From an uncultured Clostridia bacterium (GTDB taxonomy: Bacteria; Bacillota; Clostridia; Lachnospirales; CAG-274): a stretch of 64,000 nt of DNA. Every line of letters begins with the position of its first letter. Position 1 is the first letter of the stretch. The notes under the pieces were generated by a model. It was not told the DNA's origin and ran no database searches. It saw only the letters and a program-made list of their open reading frames with translations. Location: assembly GCA_947627425.1 (NCBI GenBank), contig CANQVZ010000003.1:1-64000 (forward strand), read 5' to 3'. The translations under genes and the position numbers were made by a program. Positions 24,637-33,161 of this stretch are shown here, piece after piece.

Positions 24637-24728
24637 TAAAAAAAGGGAGTAGCTTGCGCATTGTCGTATACACTATCGTCAGTACGAGCTTAGGCTTCGG
24701 TATGTATTTAAAAAGCGAGACTTTTATT
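24637..24728 (+). promoter_or_regulatory. yybP-ykoY manganese riboswitch
   Basis: The two conserved internal-loop strands of the Mn2+ aptamer are visible: AAAGGGAGTAGC at the 5' side and CGTCAGTACG in the other leg. The 3' closing strand GCGAGACTTTT pairs with AAAAGGGAGT...GC. The family senses Mn2+ and controls metal exporters. The 3' closing strand is also part of a strong terminator stem. Binding of Mn2+ should therefore block termination and turn the antiporter gene on. The assignment is from motif recall, not from a covariance search. Confidence 0.75.
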
Positions 24729-24762
24729 GTAATATATCAATAAAGGGGTCGCTGTTTTTTAT
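24714..24762 (+). terminator. Regulated terminator of the manganese riboswitch
   Basis: AGCGAGACTTTTATTG and CAATAAAGGGGTCGCT form a long imperfect stem with a small loop, followed by TTTTTT. Its 5' arm is the aptamer's closing strand, so aptamer and terminator are mutually exclusive. Confidence 0.75.
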
Positions 24763-24795
24763 TTTAAATTATTTTACTATCGGGAGGACAAAAAA

Positions 24796-25797
24796 ATGTT
24801 ACCAATGACGGGAGTATTTATGTATCTTTGGCTTATAGTCGGCTTTGTGTGCCTCATAAAGGGCGCGGACTTCTTTGTGGAGGGCAGCAGCAGCGTTGCC
24901 CGCATATTCAAAGTGCCGTCTGTCATAATAGGTCTTACGATCGTGGCTATGGGCACATCGGCGCCCGAAACCGCAGTCAGCATATCCGCCGCTCTTCAGG
25001 GCGCAAACGAAATAGCCGTGAGCAACGTGGTCGGCTCCAACTTCTTCAACCTGCTTGTGGTAGTGGGCGTGTGCGCTCTCATGCAGCCCATACACATAAC
25101 GAAGGCGCTTGTAAAAAGAGACTATCCCTATTCCATAGGCGCAACGGTGCTTTTGCTCGTTTTTCTCGTAATAGGACAGATAATAACGGGAAATCCTACT
25201 CTTACGAGAGTTGACGGCATTATACTTCTCATTGCTTTTGCGGCTTATCTTTCGGTGCTCATACGCTCCACGCTCATACAGATAGCCGTAGGCGACGACG
25301 AGGTGGAGATAGAGGAGGTAAAGTCCCGCTCGCTCCCCGTCAGCATAGGGCTTATAGCGATAGGTCTTGTGGGCATAGTGATAGGCGGCGATTTGGTGGT
25401 AGACTCCGCAACCGCCATAGCGCGTGTGTTCGGAATGAGCAACACGCTCATAGGACTTACAATAGTTGCCATGGGAACATCGCTTCCCGAGCTTGTCACA
25501 AGCATAGTTGCCGCAAAAAAGGGCGAGGCAGACCTCGCTCTGGGAAATGTGGTCGGCTCCAACATATTCAATGTGCTTCTGGTGCTGGGCATATCCTCGA
25601 CGGTGAGGGGCATAACGGTACAGTTCGATTCCGTCATAGACACAGTGCTTCTTATAGCCGTAAACCTTGTGGTGCTCGCAATAATATTGAAGAAAAAAAG
25701 CTCCGTGGGCAGAGGTACGGGCATACTTATGATAGCTATGTACGCCGTTTACACGGCATATATAATAGCCAGAAATTACGGCGTACTACCGTTTTAG
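24796..25797 (+). CDS. CaCA-family Ca2+/Na+ (cation) antiporter
   Basis: A 333-residue inner membrane protein with ten to eleven transmembrane helices in two inverted halves. The alpha-1 repeat GTSAPETAVSISAALQG...NVVGSNFFN and the alpha-2 repeat GTSLPELVTSIVAAKKG...NVVGSNIFN are complete, with the essential glutamates. An acidic cytosolic loop (DDEVEIEEVKSR) links the halves. Such YrbG-type proteins exchange Ca2+ or other cations for Na+ or H+. The manganese riboswitch in front of the gene suggests that Mn2+ is exported or that expression answers to it. The start has GGGAGG upstream. Confidence 0.92.
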   Translation: MLPMTGVFMYLWLIVGFVCLIKGADFFVEGSSSVARIFKVPSVIIGLTIVAMGTSAPETAVSISAALQGANEIAVSNVVGSNFFNLLVVVGVCALMQPIHITKALVKRDYPYSIGATVLLLVFLVIGQIITGNPTLTRVDGIILLIAFAAYLSVLIRSTLIQIAVGDDEVEIEEVKSRSLPVSIGLIAIGLVGIVIGGDLVVDSATAIARVFGMSNTLIGLTIVAMGTSLPELVTSIVAAKKGEADLALGNVVGSNIFNVLLVLGISSTVRGITVQFDSVIDTVLLIAVNLVVLAIILKKKSSVGRGTGILMIAMYAVYTAYIIARNYGVLPF

Positions 25798-25868
25798 GAG
25801 GGTAATATACAAATAAATTCCTTGTATATTTATAGAAATTACAGCATAAATAATACAGCAAAAAATAT

Positions 25869-25897
25869 TTGACACAATTTGCGATATATAATATAAT
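25869..25897 (+). promoter_or_regulatory. Consensus promoter of the GNAT toxin-antitoxin-like pair
   Basis: TTGACA, 17 bases, TATAAT: a perfect sigma-A promoter. The ORF-track start for the small gene falls inside it, which rules that start out. Confidence 0.85.
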
Positions 25898-25940
25898 TAT
25901 ATATAAGAGGAGATGCTATCAAGTGAAAGGAAGTGATTTT

Positions 25941-26099
25941 ATGGCAACCTCAAGTTTCACCAAGAATTTTGTTCTCAGCGAGGAGGAAGCAATAAAATTA
26001 GCGGAATTGCTTGAAACCGACGAACCTAAAAGAGACAAAAAAAATCAACAGGATATCGTATACGCCGATAAGGATTTTATCAAGAAATGTTTTATGTAG
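25941..26099 (+). CDS. Small antitoxin-like protein paired with a GNAT enzyme
   Basis: The 52-residue protein (MATSSFTKNFVLSEEEAIKLAELLE...) resembles short Clostridia proteins that begin TSSFTK-F and sit before toxin-like genes. The start at 25941 follows AAAGGAAGTG. It has a single strand-helix beginning and a charged tail, consistent with an antitoxin that could bind DNA as a dimer through the N-terminus and mask the partner through the C-terminus. It overlaps the next gene by 13 bases. Base composition is more AT-rich than the neighbours, suggesting transfer. Function is inferred from context. Confidence 0.7.
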   Translation: MATSSFTKNFVLSEEEAIKLAELLETDEPKRDKKNQQDIVYADKDFIKKCFM

Positions 26100-26638
26100 T
26101 CAAATTAAAGGATGTACTTCAATTAGATAGTTTCCCTAAGCTTTATGAGAAACTATCTAATTTTTCGAGCAAAAATAATGATGTAGCCGATTTCATCAAA
26201 AACAAAGCCATTGACTTTGAAAAGCGTGATATGAGTAGGACATATTTAATTCTGGATCCTGCAACGGAGGAAATCGTCGGCTATTTTTCGCTGTCGTTAA
26301 AGGTACTTAATTTCAGCGATGAAGTTTCAAATACCGTCAAAAAAAGAATACATGGTATGAAAAGCGATGCTCCCTTTGTGCCCGTTATATTAATAGGACA
26401 GCTCAGCAAGAACTTTAGCTACAGCGGCACTGTAAAGGGAAAAGATATTCTGGACTATGCTATGGATATTGTAAATAAAATACATGATATGATAGGTTGC
26501 AGAGTATGCATAGTGGAAACTCTGTCGAATAAGGAAAATCAAAAGGTAGTTGACTTTTATGAAAGCTACGGCTTTAAAAAGCTGATCAACAATAAAACCG
26601 GAGAGTATTATCAATTATATCTGAGAATACAGGGATAA
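26087..26638 (+). CDS. GNAT acetyltransferase, probable toxin (TacT/AtaT-like layout)
   Basis: A 183-residue single-domain GNAT protein. The acetyl-CoA region is VPVILIGQLSKNFSYSGTVKGKDILDYAMD, in place of the usual Q/R-x-x-G-x-G/A loop, followed by ILDP...VCIVETLSNKENQKVVDFYESYGFKKL, the standard strand-helix ending with the catalytic-type tyrosine. Its size and layout resemble the GNAT toxins that acetylate aminoacyl-tRNA, which also follow a small antitoxin gene. The start lies inside the antitoxin gene, and no strong ribosome-binding site is visible, so translational coupling is likely. An ordinary acetyltransferase remains possible. Confidence 0.75.
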   Translation: MFYVVKLKDVLQLDSFPKLYEKLSNFSSKNNDVADFIKNKAIDFEKRDMSRTYLILDPATEEIVGYFSLSLKVLNFSDEVSNTVKKRIHGMKSDAPFVPVILIGQLSKNFSYSGTVKGKDILDYAMDIVNKIHDMIGCRVCIVETLSNKENQKVVDFYESYGFKKLINNKTGEYYQLYLRIQG

Positions 26639-26641
26639 ATG

Positions 26642-26673
26642 CAAAAAAGGCCCACATTGTGAGCCTTTTTTAT
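26642..26673 (+). terminator. Terminator after the GNAT pair
   Basis: AAAAAAGGCCCACA, loop, TGTGAGCCTTTTTT forms a stem with A and T tails and may serve both this pair and the convergent DUF4914 gene. Confidence 0.75.
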
Positions 26674-26690
26674 TTCTCTATATCACCCTA

Positions 26691-28595
26691 TCAAAGCTTA
26701 GGTATGAGGTCATAGAATTCCTGTACGGATGCGTCGTTCATAACGGCGTCTATGATCTTCTTGCCAAGAGGATCGAGATCTGGAGTATCGAACTGCTTGA
26801 GCTGTTCCTTGAAGAAGTCCGTAAGCTTCTTTGCGCCCTTGTCGTAAGCCTCGTTTCCTACTCTGCCCTGAATATTTACCTTCAGAAGACCGGGATTGAT
26901 GGGTGTGCCGTCTATCTTGACAGACTTGGGAATGTAGCCGAGGATGGGACATCTTGCCTCTTCAAGCTGATTCATCTTGAACTTGGCTCCGCCTCTCCTT
27001 GAGAGGTATTCCCTCGTTACCCACTCGCCCGCAAAGCCTATCTTGTAAGCGCCTATATACTGGTTGGGTATGAGTATATATCTTGTGCTGGGAGTGGCAA
27101 GTATCTGTTTTAAGAGGAGATTTGCCTGGTCTACCTTCTTGCCCGTTGCAAAGGGCCAATACGAGCCTACGCCCTCCGATTTCATCTGATTTCCGCCTGC
27201 GTCTATGATAGACGGATTTGCAAAGCCTCTGGGAGCAACAAGTCTCCATATCCAGCCCAAAGCGGGCGGAAGTACATGGAACATACCTATGATGCCGTAG
27301 TCGGGCTTGCTCTTTGTTGTCGGCGGAGTCCTTATACCGAAGCTTCGTACATCTATCTCGGCGGTGCCGTTGACGATGTTGTTCTTGAGCTTTCTCGGCA
27401 TAATAACTCTGGGATTGGGGCAGGGTACGCCCGGCGAATCCTCTATATGATCCCATATAAGACAGGTGGAGTTGGGCACCGCATTCATATTGAGGAACAC
27501 AAGCGGCTCCTTGGGATGACAGCACGCCTTCTCGGTCTCGGGCTCCGTGCCGTACTGATCGATGTGGTTCACTCTCAAGAACCAGCCGTGCTCGGCATCA
27601 CAGACAACAAGCTTTTTGCTGTCGTTCTGGAGCGACGGATGAGCAAGAGCCATATCGTCCGTCACGGGATAGAGCGTAGCCGTATCGGTTATGCTGACAT
27701 ATGTTTCCTCTCCCGTCATTATGTTTGTGGCAAGCAATACCTTACCGTCTACCTCTCTGTGTACAGGCTCGGTCATCTCCGATTTGCCGCCGCCCGAAGC
27801 GCCCTCGTGCATGATGGTAAGCTCCAGCTCGTAAGGCGTGATGACCTTGACCGTTGAAGCGTGGAGCGTTACCCAGCCCTCCTGCTCGCCAATGTGCAGA
27901 AGTATGGAATAAACGCCCTTCTTTGCGGACGGTCCCAAGTAGAGGTTATAGCTGAATATTTCCTGCATATCGTAAAGTCTGTTATGTACGACTATCTGCT
28001 TGCCCTCGTAATGAGTGTGGCGGAAGGTAGGCGCTACATAAATGACTGCCTTCGGCTTAAAGAAATTGGGCACCTTGCTGCAGGGCACAAAGCCTTGAAG
28101 CTCCGCAAGAGCAGCCGCAAAGAATGCCGCATTGCCGGGAACTACGGCAAGACAGGGATAGCTTATGCCCATCTGCACATTGCCCGCAAAGAAGGGCACT
28201 ACAATGAGGCTTTCCTGATTTTTGAGCCACTCGAAGGTTTCGTTCCTTATGGGGTCGAAGGGCTTGCCAAAGCGCTCCATATGAGTCGGCTTGTCTGTGG
28301 GAAGATCGTCCGCGATAACCATAGAGTTGGGATCTCTTCTTCTCATGGCAGGGTCTTCAAAGTTGATAACGATACCGTTCTTACACTTTACGACCGTGCC
28401 CTCTCTTATCGTTTCTCCGTTTACATCAAAGCTGACCTCGTTTGTGAGGTTGCCCTTTCCGCCCATAGCAAGGTCGATATATTCTTCCTTTGTTTCGGGT
28501 ATTATGATCTTGGCGCCGCTGTTTTTAACAACATCGCTCAAAGTCTGCGGCAGCACCATCTTATGAATAACATCGGGTTTATTTTTTTTCGGCAT
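26691..28595 (-). CDS. DUF4914 family protein with PEPCK-like P-loop
   Basis: A 634-residue cytosolic protein of the DUF4914 family, common in gut anaerobes and of unknown activity. The central motif MHEGASGGGKSEMTE (P-loop GASGGGKS at 265-272) resembles the nucleotide-binding loop of the PEP carboxykinase/HPr kinase superfamily. Further conserved parts are MNAVPNSTCLIWDHIEDSPGVPCPNPR and the GGNQMKSEGVGSYWPFATG segment. The length and P-loop suggest a phosphotransfer reaction on a carboxylate or sugar acid, but no substrate can be named. It is monocistronic, with a 335-base upstream region. Confidence 0.8.
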   Translation of the reverse strand: MPKKNKPDVIHKMVLPQTLSDVVKNSGAKIIIPETKEEYIDLAMGGKGNLTNEVSFDVNGETIREGTVVKCKNGIVINFEDPAMRRRDPNSMVIADDLPTDKPTHMERFGKPFDPIRNETFEWLKNQESLIVVPFFAGNVQMGISYPCLAVVPGNAAFFAAALAELQGFVPCSKVPNFFKPKAVIYVAPTFRHTHYEGKQIVVHNRLYDMQEIFSYNLYLGPSAKKGVYSILLHIGEQEGWVTLHASTVKVITPYELELTIMHEGASGGGKSEMTEPVHREVDGKVLLATNIMTGEETYVSITDTATLYPVTDDMALAHPSLQNDSKKLVVCDAEHGWFLRVNHIDQYGTEPETEKACCHPKEPLVFLNMNAVPNSTCLIWDHIEDSPGVPCPNPRVIMPRKLKNNIVNGTAEIDVRSFGIRTPPTTKSKPDYGIIGMFHVLPPALGWIWRLVAPRGFANPSIIDAGGNQMKSEGVGSYWPFATGKKVDQANLLLKQILATPSTRYILIPNQYIGAYKIGFAGEWVTREYLSRRGGAKFKMNQLEEARCPILGYIPKSVKIDGTPINPGLLKVNIQGRVGNEAYDKGAKKLTDFFKEQLKQFDTPDLDPLGKKIIDAVMNDASVQEFYDLIPKL

Positions 28596-28930
28596 TTGCT
28601 GACCTCCTTATATTATGTATATTTCAGTCCCTTTTTTATATGATCAATGTAAAATACGCGGATGCTTAAATTTGCCCTCCTGCGCATATGCATCGTTTGT
28701 GCCTGCAAGCCTCCTTATCAATATATATAAGTCAAAGGCTATACAAGTTATACTATAACACTTTATGCCCAAAAAAGCAATAGTATGGCTGTCATTATTC
28801 ATTTTTTTATTAAATATTACCATACTTTTGCCGATATTTTATATTTTTTTGGCTAAAAAACTGAAGTTTGTGAATAAATTTTTAATAGCTTGAATTTAAT
28901 TGTCCGACAATTGAATTATCCACACCAAAA
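28596..28930. other. 335-base intergenic region with palindrome AATTGTCCGACAATT
   Basis: The gap between the DUF4914 and DUF4127 genes holds no gene that I can support. At 28898-28912 is the perfect palindrome AATTGTC-C-GACAATT. Its core TTGTCCGACAA fits the general half-site pattern of GntR/FadR-type regulators. It lies about 300 bases upstream of the DUF4914 start and just after the DUF4127 stop, so its target is uncertain. Confidence 0.4.
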
Positions 28931-30751
28931 TTATTCATTTTTAGTCCTTTCAAGCTCAATGTCGCTGTCCACATATATGTCAAATATCCTGCCCCAAGGG
29001 AAGGAAAGCTTTGTCACCTCAGCCGACCTTACGGTGTAGCGTCTGCCGAGTATTGAATACTCCGCGCCCTCAAGGGCTGAGGTTATGCCGCTTGTGTCCA
29101 TAAGCTCATGCAATGTCTTTGAATCCGTCCTGTCGGCAACATCGGGACGATAGCCCTTGTTGCTTAAGGCAAGCTTACCGCTCTTGGTGTAAAGTCCGTC
29201 CTCCACGGCGTGGCGTATGAGGCACTTAAGCTGCGCCTCTATGGTCTGCCTTGTGTCCTTTGAGCTCTCCATGGCTGCGGCGTATACCTGTATCTGAGCC
29301 ATACCCAAGCCTATGGCGTTGCCGTTTGTGTTCCAAGCGCAGTACATATCCAGCTGCGGGAGAGAGAAGCGCGCGCCTCTTAATATCTCCTTGAACACGG
29401 TGTTTGATGCCGTGCCGTCAAAAAGCTCTATAAGTCCCGTGTAGGCGCCTTTTTTGTCAGCCTCGGCAAGCTTATCCGTCACCATATCGGTAGTGTTCTT
29501 CTTGAGCCTGTAGTCGTAAATATATACGCAGGCGGGAGACTTGGCATAGTTCGCCACGGTGCCGTTGACAAAGCTAAGCGCCGCCCTTGCAAGATTGCCG
29601 GGAGCCTTCACATCGAATGTGGCTGTGTTCTGCCTTGTGTCGTTATACACGATCTCCGTCTTGGGGGTCACATTGCAGCGCCTTGTATAATCTCTTGCAT
29701 ATATGAGCTGAGGCACCTCGTCCGTGCCGTATATTATGTTTATGCTGCTGTCCTTGCCCGTGTTTATGTCGCCCAGCCTCTTGAGCGGGTATTTGTCCTT
29801 TATCGCCCTGTGTATGGATCTGTTTCCGCTCTCCATATATGTGCGGGCATAGCTGTATTTCATGGGCGAGCCGTTTTCGCTCTGCACCCAGTCAAAGCCC
29901 TTTGAAAAGCAATAGGTTATGAAATTTGGCACCTGTAGGTCGTCGTTGCTTATAACTATTTCGTCTATGCAGCCCTCCGCCATATAATCGGTGAGTATTC
30001 TGAACATATCCGCAGACGCCTCATAGGGCTTTATATAGTCGTCCACATACTGCTTGTAGGGCGCTTTGTTCCTTATGTTGTTGTTGAAATAATTGAGAAA
30101 TTCCCTCTCCCAGGGAGTTATATTTTTTACTCCCAGCTCCTCCGCCTTGTTCACAACATAGCTGAATTCCATTATATACTGTTCGGGAGTGACGGAGGTA
30201 TAAGCCGATATCTCCTTTTCATAGGGAGAAGCTTCATTATATTTAAGGTAGTAATACGCCAATCCCCTGAGCCTTTCGTCATTGCACCATATGGTGTTGA
30301 AGCGTGTTTCGGGGAGAGAACGGGGCATCTGTATATTGACATAGTACCGAGGCTCCGGGAATTTTTCGGCAAGCTCATGAAGCTGCGAGAGAGCCTCCTT
30401 GTAATCTCCGTAGTTCGAGCCGCACCTGCTCCCCACAAGTCCGTTGGTTATGTAGGATGATGTGTTTATTATTACCGTAGTCGCCTTGTTGTTGTGCTCC
30501 GACACGAGCTTGTCAAGCTCACTGCGCACATTTTCGCTGTTGCCCTTTCGGGTGTCGGGCTCATAAGCGGGGAAGAAATCCAGATTTTTCTTTGAAACGC
30601 TTATGTAGTCGTCATTGCCTATTTTTGCAAGCTCCGCCAGGTATTCGTCGCTCACGGGTCTGCCGTCCAAGGGCACATTTATAATGGTGTGCGCATATGT
30701 AGGCACGGCGAGCATGAGCACAAAAACAAGCGAAATAATTATCCTTTTCAT
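28931..30751 (-). CDS. Secreted DUF4127 family protein
   Basis: The 606-residue precursor has a signal peptide (KRIIISLVFVLMLAVPTYA) and the DUF4127 opening motif NVPLDGRPVSDEYL. Conserved interior parts are NTSSYITNGLVGSRCGS, EIVISNDDLQ and GTDEVPQLIYARDYTR. Members are widespread in Bacillota and Actinobacteria but uncharacterised; in many genomes they neighbour sugar-hydrolase genes. Here a strong promoter with a palindrome at the start of transcription precedes it, and it is probably a single-gene unit. Confidence 0.85.
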   Translation of the reverse strand: MKRIIISLVFVLMLAVPTYAHTIINVPLDGRPVSDEYLAELAKIGNDDYISVSKKNLDFFPAYEPDTRKGNSENVRSELDKLVSEHNNKATTVIINTSSYITNGLVGSRCGSNYGDYKEALSQLHELAEKFPEPRYYVNIQMPRSLPETRFNTIWCNDERLRGLAYYYLKYNEASPYEKEISAYTSVTPEQYIMEFSYVVNKAEELGVKNITPWEREFLNYFNNNIRNKAPYKQYVDDYIKPYEASADMFRILTDYMAEGCIDEIVISNDDLQVPNFITYCFSKGFDWVQSENGSPMKYSYARTYMESGNRSIHRAIKDKYPLKRLGDINTGKDSSINIIYGTDEVPQLIYARDYTRRCNVTPKTEIVYNDTRQNTATFDVKAPGNLARAALSFVNGTVANYAKSPACVYIYDYRLKKNTTDMVTDKLAEADKKGAYTGLIELFDGTASNTVFKEILRGARFSLPQLDMYCAWNTNGNAIGLGMAQIQVYAAAMESSKDTRQTIEAQLKCLIRHAVEDGLYTKSGKLALSNKGYRPDVADRTDSKTLHELMDTSGITSALEGAEYSILGRRYTVRSAEVTKLSFPWGRIFDIYVDSDIELERTKNE

Positions 30752-30778
30752 AGTCCGTCCTCCTTAATAAAGCAATAT

Positions 30779-30819
30779 ATCCTTATAAGGATTATAACAC
30801 AAAGCGACATAAAAGGCAA
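30779..30819 (-). promoter_or_regulatory. Promoter and operator-like palindrome of the DUF4127 gene
   Basis: On the minus strand TTGCCT and TATAAT are 17 bases apart. The perfect 14-base palindrome ATCCTTATAAGGAT begins within the -10 element and covers the predicted start point, a typical repressor site position. Confidence 0.5.
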
Positions 30820-30995
30820 ACGCAAAGAGAAGGCGAAATATGTACAAATTATGTACAAAAAAATGACCAAAAAATGCTTGTTTATTCGACAGCAAAATAT
30901 AAATATTGCCTTATTTGGAGCTTTGATTAATAAAAAAGTAGAGAAAACGGGTAATTTTTAGTCATAAATTGTGTAAAGTTTATATTCAACAATAT

Positions 30996-31024
30996 TTGAC
31001 AACAGATTATTTGTCCTATATAAT
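30996..31024 (+). promoter_or_regulatory. Consensus promoter of prs
   Basis: TTGACA, 17 bases, TATAAT: an exact sigma-A consensus. The rest of the 361-base gap is AT-rich and without a supportable gene; the 71-residue ORF at 31055 shares the prs ribosome-binding site and is rejected. Confidence 0.85.
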
Positions 31025-31112
31025 AATATATGTAAGGATACAAAGGGGGAACGGATGAGGTCTGTTTTCCTAAAACTAAATACAAGAAGCATAGAGCAGG
31101 AGGAATTTATCT

Positions 31113-32072
31113 ATGAACATCAGCGGAGGCGGCATAAAGATTTTCGGCTGCAACGGAAACCACAGTCTGGCAGAGAGGATAGCTTCGGAGCTGGGACTGT
31201 CGCTCGGAAAATGCGAGATAAGCAAGTTCAGCGACGGCGAGATAAGCGTAAGGATCAACGAGACCGTTAGAGGCAGCGATATATTCATCGTTCAGCCCAC
31301 AAGCTCTCCCGTGAATGACAACCTTATGGAGCTTCTCATCACCATAGACGCCGTTAAGAGGGCGTCCGCAGGCAGAATAAACGCAGTCATTCCTTACTAT
31401 GGATATGCCCGCCAGGACAGAAAAGCTAAGGCAAGAGATCCCATCTCGGCAAAGCTTGTGGCAGACCTTATCACAAGCGCAGGCGCCGACAGAGTGATAA
31501 CAATGGATCTCCACTGCGCTCAGATACAGGGATTTTTTGACATACCCGTGGATCATCTCGTAGGTATGCCCCTGCTTGCAAAATATTACGGCGAGAAGTT
31601 CGGCTACGGCAGCGAGAGCGTTGTGGCTGTATCTCCCGACTTAGGCTCGGTGCAGAGGACAAGATCCTTTGCGGAACAGCTCGATGTGCCCATAGCCATA
31701 GTGGACAAGAGAAGACCCAAGCCCAATGTGTCGGAGATAATGAACATAATAGGCGACTTCAAGAACAAGACCGTCATTCTCTATGATGATATGATAGACA
31801 CCGCAGGCACTATCACAAACGCCGCAAATGCCATCATGGAAAGAGGCGCAAAGGAAGTATTCGCCTGCTGTACACACGGCGTGCTTTCGGGCGCAGCCAT
31901 AGAGAGGATACAGAACAGCCGCATAGAGGAGCTTATGGTGCTCGACACCGTTCCCCTCTCGGCAGAGAAGTCAATACCCAAGATAAAGCAGCTCTCCGTT
32001 GCAAGAGTATTCGCAGACGCCATCTATAGAATACACGAGGGACTTCCCGTTTCAAGGATATTTGAATATTGA
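31113..32072 (+). CDS. prs: Ribose-phosphate pyrophosphokinase
   Basis: PRPP synthetase makes 5-phosphoribosyl diphosphate from ribose-5-phosphate and ATP for nucleotide, histidine and tryptophan synthesis. The 319 residues are standard. Motifs seen are KFSDGEISVRINE near residue 37, YYGYARQDRKAKARDPISAKLVA with the ATP/flexible-loop residues, DLHCAQIQGFFDIPVDH for metal and substrate, and the PRPP-binding loop ILYDDMIDTAGTI. The start has AGGAGG upstream. It is followed by a strong terminator. Confidence 0.96.
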   Translation: MNISGGGIKIFGCNGNHSLAERIASELGLSLGKCEISKFSDGEISVRINETVRGSDIFIVQPTSSPVNDNLMELLITIDAVKRASAGRINAVIPYYGYARQDRKAKARDPISAKLVADLITSAGADRVITMDLHCAQIQGFFDIPVDHLVGMPLLAKYYGEKFGYGSESVVAVSPDLGSVQRTRSFAEQLDVPIAIVDKRRPKPNVSEIMNIIGDFKNKTVILYDDMIDTAGTITNAANAIMERGAKEVFACCTHGVLSGAAIERIQNSRIEELMVLDTVPLSAEKSIPKIKQLSVARVFADAIYRIHEGLPVSRIFEY

Positions 32073-32078
32073 TGATAT

Positions 32079-32113
32079 AAAAAGCGGGCTGAGGAAAACT
32101 CAGTCCGCTTTTG
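32079..32113 (+). terminator. Terminator of prs
   Basis: AAAAGCGGGCTGAG, loop gaaaa, CTCAGTCCGCTTTT is a strong stem with T tail. Confidence 0.85.
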
Positions 32114-32117
32114 CGTG

Positions 32118-32218
32118 CCAATAAACACCCTATTGCATAAAATTTTGCGGGCGTGCAATGGCTGGTCGTTTTGCTCCGCAAAACTGCTCGCCCATGCAAC
32201 CGAGGCACGCCCCTACAA
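32118..32218. repeat. Dispersed repeat family B, copy 3 (inverted)
   Basis: The core GGGCGTGCAATGGCTGGTCGTTTTGCTCC...GCAAAACTGCTCGCCCATGCAACC...GCCC is the inverse of copies 1 and 2. Its left flank, AACACCCTATTGCATAAAATTTTGCGGGC, reappears inverted beside the copy at 42 kb. Confidence 0.8.
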
Positions 32219-32249
32219 GTGGTTGGCTCATTTATTGGTTTGTATGGGC

Positions 32250-33161
32250 TCATAAACACACCCCCGCGATTGCCTCCGCGATAAGCTCCACGCTATTTCC
32301 CGCCTCCTCCCGTGTGTTGGTCTGCGCGCCCAGCTCAATGAGCATACTTTTGTCCTTCATATGCAGCGAATACCTATATGCGTTTATGTATATTTTCCTG
32401 CAAACATCAGCGTTTTCGGAGCAGAGGGCATATTGCATCTGATAGCTCAGGGCAAGGTTGGTGTCAAGATAGGGATTTTCAAGTCCCTCCGTTTTTATGA
32501 GCCTTCCGTCCTCCCACTTTCGGCATATGCCGTTGAAAAGCATTATCTTGGCATACGGCTTGCCGTCTATACGGGTTGCAAGGCGCAGATTTTCGTTCAC
32601 GCCGTCCCTATGCAGGTCTATCACAAGCTGTATAGACGGATTTTCCGCTATTATCTGCGTTATCACGGGTTCGGCTCTCTCATATGCCCCGTCCCTCTGT
32701 GGCTTGCCGTCCACCACATCAAAGCGGTCGGTTATGTGCAGGCACTCCACGCCGTATCTGTCCTCAAGTATGCTCTTTAGGCGCTCTCCCGCCTCTATCA
32801 CGCCCTCGCTCACATCCCTGCTGTCGGCGTACATCTCGCTTGCGTGGGTGTGAAATATAAGTATCTTTGGACCGTTTCCTTCCATATTAATATGTAAATT
32901 TTTCTCCGACATTTTTTTGATATCGAAAAGCCCCGCGTCATAGCCCGTTTTTTTGTCAAAGGCATAAAACGCCTTTATCGAGCCGTCGGGCAGGGCGTTT
33001 CCCGCGAGCGAATTTTCGGCAGAGCCAATGCTCACGCTCCCCAGCTCCAGCACCGACACGCTCCTTTCGGGCAGCGCATTTTTCCCCGCCTTGTGCCATA
33101 GTGCGGCGGATAAAATTATTAAAATTATTATTATGCCCTTGCTTTTCATGTGCTTGTTCAC
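32250..33161 (-). CDS. spoIIP: Stage II sporulation protein P
   Basis: SpoIIP is the membrane-anchored amidase and endopeptidase of the SpoIIDMP engulfment machine in the mother cell. The 303 residues have a short N-terminal membrane anchor (IIIILIILSAALW) and the catalytic domain ILIFHTHASEMY...GERLKSILEDRYGVECLHITDRFDVV, with the DLHRDGVNEN block and the late LIELGAQTNTREEA. The histidines and glutamates for zinc are in place. It is shorter than in Bacillus, as often in Clostridia. The start is either the GTG at 33161 or the ATG four codons later; neither has ideal spacing from AAGGA. It is evidence that the lineage sporulates. Confidence 0.88.
   Translation of the reverse strand: MNKHMKSKGIIIILIILSAALWHKAGKNALPERSVSVLELGSVSIGSAENSLAGNALPDGSIKAFYAFDKKTGYDAGLFDIKKMSEKNLHINMEGNGPKILIFHTHASEMYADSRDVSEGVIEAGERLKSILEDRYGVECLHITDRFDVVDGKPQRDGAYERAEPVITQIIAENPSIQLVIDLHRDGVNENLRLATRIDGKPYAKIMLFNGICRKWEDGRLIKTEGLENPYLDTNLALSYQMQYALCSENADVCRKIYINAYRYSLHMKDKSMLIELGAQTNTREEAGNSVELIAEAIAGVCL

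Noticed and set aside
31055-31270. 71-residue ORF before prs
   Set aside because: Most of it overlaps the start of prs in another frame, and it uses no separate ribosome-binding site.
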